This document shows positions 46,119-54,411 of a DNA stretch of 64,000 bases, piece after piece. Below the pieces are notes generated by a model that saw only the letters and a program-made list of their open reading frames with translations, was not told where the DNA came from and ran no database searches. Positions within the stretch are counted from its first letter, which is position 1; each line of letters starts with the position of its first letter. Source of the DNA: Fen-1273 sp963837815. GTDB taxonomy: Bacteria > Bacteroidota > Ignavibacteria > UBA10030 > UBA6906. The stretch spans positions 310,001 to 374,000 of the forward strand of contig CAWIOS010000016.1 in NCBI GenBank assembly GCA_963837815.1. The letters run 5' to 3'. A program made the position numbers and the translations under genes.

Positions 46119-46811
46119 ATGCGCATTCTCATAGTTGAAGATGAAAGGAAAGTTGCACAGTTCCTGAAAAAAGGTTTCCAGTCGGAGGCATTCGCCGTGG
46201 ATGTCGCTTCGGACGGCCCGGAAGGATTGCACCGTGCACTTTCCGAAGCCTATGATGCAATCGTTTTGGATATCATGCTCCCGAATATGAACGGGATAGA
46301 AGTCCTCGAGGAGCTTCGCCGCCAGGGGATCGATACCCCTATCCTGATCCTCACGGCGAAAAGTGACGTGGAGGACCGGGTGAAGGGACTCAACTCGGGG
46401 GCTGATGACTACCTCCCCAAGCCCTTTTCCTTCTCGGAAGTTCTCGCGCGCGTGCGTGCAATTTTGCGCCGGCAATCGACGGACGTGCGCGGTTCCGTTC
46501 TCGAGATGGGGGAAATACGGGTGGACCTGCTGACCCGCTCCGTGACGCGGGGAGGCAAGCCGGTGGCGCTCACAAACAAGGAATTTGAGCTTCTTGAATA
46601 CTTGCTCCGGAACAAAGGACGTGTTCTATCGCGGGTTACCCTCACAGAACATATCTGGGACATGGATTTCGATACAGAAACAAATGTCGTCGATGTCCTT
46701 GTCAATCGCTTGCGTCGCAAGTTGGAGGACGGCATCCAGGCGAAAGTCATCCATACAATCCGCGGCGTCGGCTATGTTATGAAGGAATCATCCGATGCAG
46801 ATCCTTCATAA
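46119..46811 (+). CDS. OmpR-family response regulator
   Basis: A 230-residue regulator. Receiver domain with acidic pocket (VEDE), phospho-acceptor Asp51 in VLDIMLPNMNG, and the lysine in LPKPFS; winged-helix output domain at about 130-225 (LTNKEFELLEYLLRN). It pairs with the kinase encoded next, with a 17-base overlap. The pair resembles CusR/CopR-type systems for metals or envelope stress. HtrA and small envelope genes follow. Confidence 0.92.
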   Translation: MRILIVEDERKVAQFLKKGFQSEAFAVDVASDGPEGLHRALSEAYDAIVLDIMLPNMNGIEVLEELRRQGIDTPILILTAKSDVEDRVKGLNSGADDYLPKPFSFSEVLARVRAILRRQSTDVRGSVLEMGEIRVDLLTRSVTRGGKPVALTNKEFELLEYLLRNKGRVLSRVTLTEHIWDMDFDTETNVVDVLVNRLRRKLEDGIQAKVIHTIRGVGYVMKESSDADPS

Positions 46812-48210
46812 GGCACGATCCATCAGGTTTGTCTTAACCTTCTGGTATTCGGTCATCCTGCTGATTGCGTTCGTCCTTTTCGGCTCGGCGGTCTATCTCT
46901 ACCTGAAACATGTGCAGGAAACCTCGCTCCAGGCGGATCTTCTGGAGGAGGTGGACTGGATCTCGCGCATCGTGGACGTTGAGCGTGGCAGGGTCAGCGA
47001 TCGGGGGACTCTGGAGGCGCTGTCGTCCGATGTCGAGCGGCGGATCACCGAGCACTTCGTAATCAACCCGCGTAACTATGTCGTGATGCTCGCTTCATCG
47101 AGTGGGAATATTCTTTTTGAGTCTGACAACAGGCAGAACAGAGATCTGGTAGGGGAGAATGTCCGGGCCGGAGCGACTCTTTTGTACACCGTACGGGACA
47201 GCGATGGAACGATGATGCGTGTGGCGGCCCGGCGGGATGCACCGTTCGTTATCGAGGTTGCGTACACTGAACGGGTCACGCAGGCTGTGCTGGATCATCT
47301 GCTCTCTATTTTTGCCGTTCTCGTACCCGTCGTCCTCTTTGTCGCTTTTTCCGGGGGCTGGCTTATGGCAGGGATCGTCCTTCGGCCCATCAGGGAGATC
47401 TCCGAACGGGCAAAGGACATTACCGCCAGCAACCTCTCTGGCCGGATCATCGCGCGATCGACCGATGATGAACTCGGCGAGTTGATCTCGACAATCAATA
47501 GCATGATTTCACGGCTGGAAATGTCCTTCCGGAATATCAGAGAGTTCTCATTGAGCATTGCTCATGAACTCAAGACGCCCCTGACGATTCTAAAAGGAGA
47601 GTCTGAACTTGCGCTGATGAAGCCTCTTTCTCCCCTTGAGGGGGAACAGCTCGCATCGACGTATCTTGAAGAAACCTCACGTCTGTCACGCATAGTGGAC
47701 GATCTCCTGACGCTTGCAAAAGTGGAGGCGGGACAGATAGTCCTCAACCAGGAACCTGTACAACTGCACGAGCTGGTGAATGGCATCTACGAGGACGCAC
47801 TCATTCTCGCAGCCGACAGGCAAATCGCCGTTACACTGGAACGGAATGATCAGGGGAAGGTCTCCGGAGATCCTGTCCGGCTCAGGCAGCTGCTTCGCGC
47901 GCTGATCTCGAACGCCGTGCGCTATACCGATCCCGGAGGGAGTGTCCGGATCCGGAACGAACGGAACGGGAACGAAGTGTCCGTATCCATTGAAGACACG
48001 GGCATTGGAATCCCGATGGAAAGCCTCGATAAGATATTCGACCGGTTCTACAGAGTCGACGAAGCCCGCTCACGTGCGAATGGGGGAAGCGGGTTGGGAC
48101 TGGCTATCGCAAAATGGATTGTTGAGGCCCACCAGGGTTCGATAGACGTCCGGAGCGCGCTCGGAAAAGGGTCCTGCTTCACTGTGCACCTGCCGGTTTC
48201 CACCGCCTGA
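46795..48210 (+). CDS. Membrane sensor histidine kinase
   Basis: A 471-residue kinase. Two membrane helices (about 15-37 and 165-190) flank a 125-residue periplasmic sensor. HAMP domain (about 195-250), phospho-acceptor His257 in FSLSIAHELKTPL, and an ATPase domain with NAVRYTDPGG, EDTGIGIP and GGSGLGLAIAKW. It resembles heavy-metal sensor kinases (CusS-like) in order and length. The signal is unknown. Confidence 0.92.
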   Translation: MQILHKARSIRFVLTFWYSVILLIAFVLFGSAVYLYLKHVQETSLQADLLEEVDWISRIVDVERGRVSDRGTLEALSSDVERRITEHFVINPRNYVVMLASSSGNILFESDNRQNRDLVGENVRAGATLLYTVRDSDGTMMRVAARRDAPFVIEVAYTERVTQAVLDHLLSIFAVLVPVVLFVAFSGGWLMAGIVLRPIREISERAKDITASNLSGRIIARSTDDELGELISTINSMISRLEMSFRNIREFSLSIAHELKTPLTILKGESELALMKPLSPLEGEQLASTYLEETSRLSRIVDDLLTLAKVEAGQIVLNQEPVQLHELVNGIYEDALILAADRQIAVTLERNDQGKVSGDPVRLRQLLRALISNAVRYTDPGGSVRIRNERNGNEVSVSIEDTGIGIPMESLDKIFDRFYRVDEARSRANGGSGLGLAIAKWIVEAHQGSIDVRSALGKGSCFTVHLPVSTA

Positions 48211-48354
48211 GACAATGTAAACTCCTGCTGCGTCAGTCCCTTGCAATTTGCCGAAGTACTTCCACCCCACCTTCCATTACAAATCTGTAATCTTCCTGTC
48301 ATCTTGACTCCATCTTCCGTGCGTCCAACAGAGTAGATAGGCTGGAGGCATGCG

Positions 48355-48498
48355 ATGACCACGGAGGCACGGAGGAACCCTGGGCCAGACGAAGAGAGAC
48401 CCGTCGGGGTTAATTCCCGACAGGTGTTCCTGGCGGTGTTCATAACGATGGTAACGTCCATTCTCCTGCTCCTGGCCATTCGATATGCTTTTCTCTAG
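48355..48498 (+). CDS. Small single-helix membrane peptide upstream of HtrA
   Basis: A 47-residue open frame: a charged N-terminus (MTTEARRNPGPDEERP) and one hydrophobic helix (VFLAVFITMVTSILLLLAI). A GGAGG site lies 6 bases upstream. A similar-size peptide follows htrA at 50098. The protein is unrecognised, so this call rests on composition and ribosome site. Confidence 0.45.
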   Translation: MTTEARRNPGPDEERPVGVNSRQVFLAVFITMVTSILLLLAIRYAFL

Positions 48499-48538
48499 GG
48501 TATGTCATCGAATCCACAAACAATAAGGAGTCTTCATC

Positions 48539-50059
48539 ATGGTAGCGAACATTCGAACACGCTGGATCCTTGCGGCATGTCTTGTCGCGGGGTTCACTGG
48601 CGCAGGCGCTTTTTTTATGACGATAGGCGCTGCTCCGCGCGGCGATAATGCCGTTGGGTCCGGGACGGTCGTCTCCGGGGTCACTCCCGAGGGGAAGGAG
48701 CTTCTCAACCAGTTCAGCGCGGCGTTTGAAGCTGCAGCCGCGAAAGTCAATCCGGCTGTTGTCCCGATCATGAGCGAACAGGTCACCCGCGTGACGAGCC
48801 CGTTCGGCTCGCCTTCTGATCCCTTAAAAGATTTCTTCGGCGACGACTTCTTCCGGAGGTTCTTCAGCACCCCTCCCGGTGACCAGAAACAGGTGGTCCA
48901 TGCACTGGGCTCGGGCGTTGTCGTATCGAAGGACGGATACATCCTCACCAATAATCACGTTGTGGATGGAGCGGACAAACTCACGGTTGTTCTTAGTGAC
49001 AAGCAGAAATATGCGGCGAAAGTGGTGGGCCGCGATCCCCAGACCGACGTTGCGGTAATCAAGATCGATGCGAAGGACCTCCCGGTGGCAGAGCTCGGCA
49101 ACTCGGACGAGGCACGGGTCGGACAGTGGGTCATTGCAGTAGGGAATCCGTTCCAGCTGATGCACACCGTGACCGCCGGCATCATCAGCGCAAAGGGGCG
49201 GTCGTCGGTCAATCTTGCCGACTACGAAGACTTTCTCCAGACCGATGCTTCAATCAACCCGGGCAACAGCGGTGGAGCACTGGCCGATCTGGACGGCAGG
49301 GTGATCGGTATCAACACGGCAATCTACAGCCCCACCGGGGTCGGCGGGAACATCGGTATAGGCTTCGCCATTCCGATCAACATGGCAAAGAACGTGATGC
49401 ATCAGCTTGTTGCCAAGGGGAAGGTGACGCGCGGGTTCCTCGGCCTTCTGCCCCAGGATATCGATGAGGGCCTTGCCCGTGCGATGAATCTCAAAGACAC
49501 GAAGGGGTGCCTGGTGGGGGATGTGAACGCGGGTGGGCCTGCCGACAAAGCCGGTATCAAGCGCGGAGACGTCATCACGAATTTTAACGGCGTCCAGGTG
49601 GAGAACAGCGTGCAGCTCAGGAATCTGGTTGCGGACGCGGAGCCCGAATCGAAGGCAACAATCGGTGTGCTGAGGGACGGCAGTACGAAGGACTTCATGG
49701 TTGAACTTGGCGAGAGGCCGAAGAACCTTGCATCGGGTAACGGAACGGAGAACGCTCCTGAAGAGAAAACCGCCGAGAAGTTCGGCCTCTCGGTTCAGGA
49801 TCTCACGCCCGCAGTCGCTCAGGCGCTGGGGTACCGGAATGAAAAGGGAGTCATCGTTACATCGGTCAAGGCCGAAAGTGCGGCGGACGAAGCGGGGATC
49901 CAGAAGAATGACCTTATCAAGGAAGTCAACAGAATTCCCATCAGTTCAGTGAGTGACTTCCGCCGGGCCACGGAGCACCTCGGGAAGAACGAAAGTTCAG
50001 CGATGCTCCTGAAGCGCGGAAACAACACGTTTTACGTCTCGCTCCAGGTGACGTCGTGA
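48539..50059 (+). CDS. Periplasmic HtrA/DegP-type serine protease
   Basis: A 506-residue protease. Signal/anchor (about 8-30), trypsin-like domain with the triad His140 (TNNHVVD), Asp170 (DVAVIKI), Ser244 (INPGNSGGAL), and two PDZ domains (about 295-380, ending in VELGE; about 410-500). It degrades or refolds misfolded envelope proteins. It starts at ATG 48539, and the two-component genes lie upstream on the same strand, suggesting shared envelope-stress control. Confidence 0.94.
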   Translation: MVANIRTRWILAACLVAGFTGAGAFFMTIGAAPRGDNAVGSGTVVSGVTPEGKELLNQFSAAFEAAAAKVNPAVVPIMSEQVTRVTSPFGSPSDPLKDFFGDDFFRRFFSTPPGDQKQVVHALGSGVVVSKDGYILTNNHVVDGADKLTVVLSDKQKYAAKVVGRDPQTDVAVIKIDAKDLPVAELGNSDEARVGQWVIAVGNPFQLMHTVTAGIISAKGRSSVNLADYEDFLQTDASINPGNSGGALADLDGRVIGINTAIYSPTGVGGNIGIGFAIPINMAKNVMHQLVAKGKVTRGFLGLLPQDIDEGLARAMNLKDTKGCLVGDVNAGGPADKAGIKRGDVITNFNGVQVENSVQLRNLVADAEPESKATIGVLRDGSTKDFMVELGERPKNLASGNGTENAPEEKTAEKFGLSVQDLTPAVAQALGYRNEKGVIVTSVKAESAADEAGIQKNDLIKEVNRIPISSVSDFRRATEHLGKNESSAMLLKRGNNTFYVSLQVTS

Positions 50060-50097
50060 GGTGAACCTCGGCGTTCATTCACAGAGGGATTCTCAAC

Positions 50098-50199
50098 ATG
50101 TTTTCAAACAGACCGGTGGGGAGGGTGTTGCGCTCGCTGCTGTATGTTCTGGTGATCATGTTCCCTCTCCTCATGTGGATCGCCAGCTCTCAACGCTAA
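50098..50199 (+). CDS. Small single-helix membrane peptide downstream of HtrA
   Basis: A 33-residue frame: MFSNRPVGRVLRSLLYVLVI, then MFPLLMWIASSQR. One hydrophobic helix with a positively charged N-terminus. It lies 38 bases after htrA. It is a possible small membrane protein, not recognised. Confidence 0.4.
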   Translation: MFSNRPVGRVLRSLLYVLVIMFPLLMWIASSQR

Positions 50200-50356
50200 T
50201 ACGGGGACCATCAGGCTGTTGAATGGCGCGAAATCCGATGAACCGGGCGGCGACGAGGTGTCAGTTGATGCCTCTTGTGGTGGGGAAGAGGTCAACCACC
50301 CGTCGCCGCCGAAATATCAGGAACTATCATTCCATCAGATTCCACGGGAGTCACGT

Positions 50357-50848
50357 ATGCTTTCCCGAAATTCCAGGTCATTCCGGGACCTGGTAGTCCT
50401 CGTTGTATTCGCGCTTCTCACTCTGGCGGCTTCCCTTTGGTTTGATCCTTTCAGCCGGGCGGTCGCATGGGTCTACAGGCACGACAACTGGAAACTCGAT
50501 GAACTCTTCACGTTGAGCATCACACTGACGCTCGGTCTGGCATGGTATTCATGGCGGCGATGGAATGATCTGGTGGAGGAAAAGACGGAGCGCGCGAAGG
50601 CCGAGGAGGAAACGCACGCATTGACGCACCTCCTCCACGATGCGCTGGCGGAACTGCTCACGCTTCAAGGCTTTCTCAGGATTTGCGAATCGTGCAAGCG
50701 TGTCCGCGATGAAACGGGGTATTGGATCCCGCTCGAGGCATACATCGAGTCAAATTCGAAAGCGAAGTTTTTTCAGGGGATGTGCCCCGACTGCGCTCGC
50801 AGGGTCTATCGTAGCAGAGAGATGGATGAATTAACAAGAGGCCTCTAG
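50357..50848 (+). CDS. Two-helix membrane protein with CxxCxxxR...CxDC zinc-like module
   Basis: A 163-residue protein. Two membrane helices (about 12-32 and 50-66), a short coiled coil (about 72-95), then FLRICESCKRVRDETGYWIP and FFQGMCPDCARRVY. The C-terminal module (CxxCKxxRDxxGYW...CPxC) is often found after PAS and receiver domains; it probably binds zinc. It may act as a membrane-bound signal-transduction partner. The ATG at 50357 is chosen because the helices start soon after it. Confidence 0.7.
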   Translation: MLSRNSRSFRDLVVLVVFALLTLAASLWFDPFSRAVAWVYRHDNWKLDELFTLSITLTLGLAWYSWRRWNDLVEEKTERAKAEEETHALTHLLHDALAELLTLQGFLRICESCKRVRDETGYWIPLEAYIESNSKAKFFQGMCPDCARRVYRSREMDELTRGL

Positions 50849-50922
50849 CCCCGCTCCAAAGCGGCGGGATGGTTAGCGTACAGCTCAGCACAGCATCTCC
50901 AATCACAAAAGGAGGCAAACCA

Positions 50923-51456
50923 GTGTTCTCACACATTGTCTTTACTGCAGTCATGCTTGGTACTTCGCTCACCGGGAGTCCCCGTACCCTGTACAATGCG
51001 GAACCAGGCAGGGCTTCTTTGAGGGGACTGAAGAATGTGTATGTTTCCGTGCAATACGATGCTCCGTTCGAACCACGGTATGGTCTGGCGAAGGAGGATC
51101 TACGTTCAGAGGTGGAACTGACATTGAAGGTCAATGGCATCCGCGCTCTGAACAGGCGGGAATGGAACAGCACAGCCGGGAAGCCTTTTCTTTTTGTCCA
51201 TGTTGTGGGAAATACACTCAATCCGAATAAGAGAGAGGCGAGTTGCTTCTATACTGTGAATGTCGAGCTTATCCAACAAGTGGGGTTGGAACGCAATCCG
51301 AACGTCAGGTGTGAGGGAGTCACCTGGTCGGAGGCGACGACAATCGTGCTTCCATACGACAAGTTGAGAACAATTGCAGTGCAATTGGCGGATCTCACGG
51401 CTGATTTCGCACGGGCTGTCGAAGAGGCAAACCCTGGTAGCAACGCTGGTCTGTAA
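50923..51456 (+). CDS. Exported protein of unknown function
   Basis: A 177-residue protein with an N-terminal signal (MFSHIVFTAVMLGTSLTGS). The rest has GLKNVYVSVQYDAPFEPRYG and two well-spaced cysteines but no motif I can assign. GTG 50923 is chosen because AAAGGAGG lies 6 bases upstream and the signal begins there; an in-frame ATG lies at 50869. Confidence 0.6.
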   Translation: MFSHIVFTAVMLGTSLTGSPRTLYNAEPGRASLRGLKNVYVSVQYDAPFEPRYGLAKEDLRSEVELTLKVNGIRALNRREWNSTAGKPFLFVHVVGNTLNPNKREASCFYTVNVELIQQVGLERNPNVRCEGVTWSEATTIVLPYDKLRTIAVQLADLTADFARAVEEANPGSNAGL

Positions 51457-51527
51457 CGGAGGTCTCGGGGGCTGTAGGTTACCCGCGCCATGTATTGAGG
51501 GAGGTCAACTTTAGTCGGGAGGGATTC

Positions 51528-52505
51528 GTGCGACGATGCCATGATCTGGTATACCAGAGTCTGAGGTTCGCTACCCCGTGTGGTTTGGGGATTTTTGCGC
51601 AGAGGCTCTCTTGCTGCGTCCTGTGGCTCTCCCTGCTGATGGTCCCGGGCGGGTTTGCCGCCGCATCGCAGAAAACGGTCCGGAAGAGCTTTCGTGTCGG
51701 ATTGGCCGCGATGCTCACTTTGAACACCCACGCAGGTTCGGTTTCAATCATCGGGGGCGCTTCCGACGAGATCTCCATTGATGTGAATGTCCGCGGGAGG
51801 GACAAGGACGTCAGGGATTTCGATATCATTGCAGAGCAATCGGGCGATCGCATCGATGTCAGGGGATTCCTTCAGAGTGAGGGATCCTGGATATGGTACT
51901 CCCCGGATATTAAAGTTTCGTATGAGGTGATAGTCCCGCGGGAGTGCGGTTTGAAATTGCACACATCGGAGGGATATATCACGGTGCAAAATGTGAAGGG
52001 GGAGCTGAAAGGTGGAACTTCCGAGGGGGACATTTCGATCTCCAGGGTCGATGGCGATGTTAGCCTTGAGACATTCAGCGGGAGCGTCAAGGCGGACAGC
52101 TGCATCGGAACGATAGGGATGCGAACATCCTGCGGCGGCATCAACTTGCGGGACATTACCGGGGATGTTGACGTCAACACGTCGGCCGGAAACGTGAGGA
52201 TCGTGGATGTTGAAGGGAAAATCCGTGCTCAGACTTTAGGAGGGAACATGTTCGTCAGAGTGAGGGGGCTCAATAGGGGCGTCCATGTCGAGTCATCCGG
52301 CGGTGATATTGAACTTGTTCTTCCCGCTTCGATAGCCGGCAATATTGATGCCGAGGCTGCGGTCGGCGCGGTGAAATGCCTCTTGCCGGGCCATCTGGTC
52401 GGTGAAATCAGCGAGAGCGAACTTGACGCAAAAATTAATGGTGGCGGGAGTCCCATTTATGCGCACACAGTCGGAGGGGAAGTGCGGTTGCTGGTCGCAG
52501 ACTGA
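51528..52505 (+). CDS. Exported DUF4097-type beta-helix protein
   Basis: About 325 residues. A signal segment (about 25-45) is followed by a repeat-rich region with short repeats such as GDISISRVDGDVSLETFSGS, GGINLRDITGDVDVNTSAGN, the DUF4097 (putative adhesin) pattern. It is likely exported to the periplasm or surface. GTG 51528 has a GGGAGGG site just upstream; the start is not certain. The gene ends right before a truncated outer-membrane protein. Confidence 0.75.
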   Translation: MRRCHDLVYQSLRFATPCGLGIFAQRLSCCVLWLSLLMVPGGFAAASQKTVRKSFRVGLAAMLTLNTHAGSVSIIGGASDEISIDVNVRGRDKDVRDFDIIAEQSGDRIDVRGFLQSEGSWIWYSPDIKVSYEVIVPRECGLKLHTSEGYITVQNVKGELKGGTSEGDISISRVDGDVSLETFSGSVKADSCIGTIGMRTSCGGINLRDITGDVDVNTSAGNVRIVDVEGKIRAQTLGGNMFVRVRGLNRGVHVESSGGDIELVLPASIAGNIDAEAAVGAVKCLLPGHLVGEISESELDAKINGGGSPIYAHTVGGEVRLLVAD

Positions 52506-52589
52506 TACCGGAACACACCTGGGGCTTTTTCCCACCTCCGGATTCTCTCACGAAGCGGCAGCTAGATTTGTATTCCATTCCCCCTTTCC

Positions 52590-53322
52590 CTGCAAGCCAT
52601 TCAATGACAGCGTCTTATCCTCCCCTGATATGACCGCGCAGTTAAACGATGCCTTCGGCAAAGCGGTGCAGGGGTACATGGCCCACAACTCCGCCGCAAC
52701 CCCCGCCCAGGCACAGGCGGCAGTCATGGCTCAGTTTGGAGGGATGGGGATCGACCTGACCAAGGGAGCGGTTGCGGAGTACGATCTCGAGGCAAAGCTG
52801 AAGCTCCCGCAATCAATCGGCCTTGGCATGTCCTACGTAGCCGCGCAGAAGGTCCGGCTTGCGGTCGACGTCGAGTGGATAAACTGGACGAACGCCTTCG
52901 ATGTCATGTCACTTTCTCTCTCCAACGGAGTAAACCCCAACATCAACAGGATGATGGGGATTACGGGGAACTTCTCGATCGACTTTCCGATGAATTGGAA
53001 GGACTCGTATTGCTCCCGCGTCGGTGGCGAGTATGATGTCAATCCTTCACTTACTCTCCGAGCGGGTTATGCGTACGGCAGCAACCCCGTGCCGGAGACG
53101 ACGGTCTTTCCGGTCTTTCCGGCCATCGTGGAAAACGAGGTCACCATCGGTGGGAGCTATGCGATCAGCCAGCCATTAGTGATCCACATCGCCTACGAAC
53201 TTGCTCTCAATAAGAAGGAGACGGCAAGCAGTCAGAGCCTCATTGCCCAGGAATACAACAACTCGGTTAGCCAGCTTTCCGAGAACATTTTCCATATTTC
53301 AGTGTCCTGGATGCCAAACTGA
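52590..53322 (+). pseudogene. FadL/OMPP1-family outer-membrane protein, C-terminal fragment
   Basis: About 230 residues of barrel remain (LPQSIGLGMSYVAAQKVRLA, then VGGEYDVNPSLTLRAGYAY, ending in FHISVSWMPN), matching the second half of FadL/TodX transporters of hydrophobic compounds. The hatch and first barrel half are missing. The sequence before about 52590 belongs to the DUF4097 gene end and a short junction. It could be a remnant after deletion or a junction made by assembly. Confidence 0.65.
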
Positions 53323-53444
53323 CCTGAGGAAACAAGCCGGCAGGATGAAACCAGAGTCCAGGTGGAGCCGGTTCCGGCGGTGGTAGTCCACTATCGGTCT
53401 CGGGATGGACAAGTCGTGCCGTCACAGCTGCGGGGAATGGCTGC

Positions 53445-53473
53445 AAGGGCAGAACGAATCATGTTCTGCCCTT
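53445..53473 (+). terminator. Terminator after the FadL fragment
   Basis: AAGGGCAGAAC and GTTCTGCCCTT form an 11-base perfect stem around a 7-base loop, followed by GTTGT. Confidence 0.65.
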
Positions 53474-53519
53474 GTTGTATGTATAGTGTTCAGAGATGAA
53501 TGATTGAAAGGTCTACACC

Positions 53520-54110
53520 GTGAATGAACGAACATTTCAAGCCCGCGATGCACACAAGCTTGAGGATCCTGAACGGCGCAAATGGCTCCCTCCGGGAGAA
53601 GTGATGGCCAGGATCGGCCCCTTCCCGGGCATGACAATTGCCGATGTCGGAGCCGGGACCGGCTATTTCGCACTCCCTTGTGCAGAGGCCGTCGGCAGGG
53701 AGGGGAAGGTTTTGGCGGTGGATTTCCAAAAGGAGATGCTCGAGAAGATACGCAATAAGCTCTCCGAGTCCGGGGCTCCGCAGAATGTCGTCCTGGTGGA
53801 AGGGGAGGTGACACGAACGACTCTTCCCGGCGACAGCTGTGATCTCGTGTTCATGGCTAATCTCTGGCACGAGCTAGATGATGAAGGCGGTGTGCTCAGC
53901 GAGGTGAAGCGTATCATCCGACCGGGAGGCCGGCTTGCCATCCTGGATTGGAAGGCAGACCTGGTTCCCCCTCCCGGTCCGCCTGCCGCCCACCGGATCT
54001 CCCAGGATAACCTGCGGCACGTTCTTTTGTGGCATGGATGGTCGGTCAAGTATGCAGAAAATGTGGGGATGTACAGTTACCTGATCATTGCAGTCCTGCC
54101 AGTGATCTAA
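53520..54110 (+). CDS. Class I SAM-dependent methyltransferase
   Basis: A 196-residue methyltransferase. Motif I is IADVGAGTGYFALP, motif post-I LAVDFQKEML, motif II CDLVFMANLWHELDD, followed by IIRPGGRLAILDWK (motif III). It resembles UbiE/arsenite-type methyltransferases, but no arsenic-binding Cys set is present. Substrate unknown. Start at GTG 53520. Confidence 0.85.
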   Translation: MNERTFQARDAHKLEDPERRKWLPPGEVMARIGPFPGMTIADVGAGTGYFALPCAEAVGREGKVLAVDFQKEMLEKIRNKLSESGAPQNVVLVEGEVTRTTLPGDSCDLVFMANLWHELDDEGGVLSEVKRIIRPGGRLAILDWKADLVPPPGPPAAHRISQDNLRHVLLWHGWSVKYAENVGMYSYLIIAVLPVI

Positions 54111-54411
54111 GCGAGACTCACAGGAGAGTCCGTTCAATAACATTTGGTCCCCATTCCTTGTTGCAGTCGCTGCGTCCACCCGCTATCTGGTAGAGGTGAG
54201 GACAGAATGTACCTCTTGTCTGAGATGAACTCCTTGGTCGAAGAAAAGTGTGGGGCCGTGGCACGCGCAAGACTGCACTTCAAGACATCGGTGTTGGTAC
54301 CGTCCCCCATCTATCGGATATTGGTCTGTCCACACTTCATATTTCCTGTTTTGGGCCGCCGGTCGTAGCCCGGTTCGCGGCCGGGCTGCCCGACGGTTGG
54401 ACGGTGCGAGA
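54111..54411. other. Intergenic region with no recognised gene
   Basis: About 300 bases between the methyltransferase and the convergent cytochrome gene. A 53-codon frame starting MYLLSEMNSLVEEKCGAVAR is open, but I do not recognise it. Confidence 0.45.
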
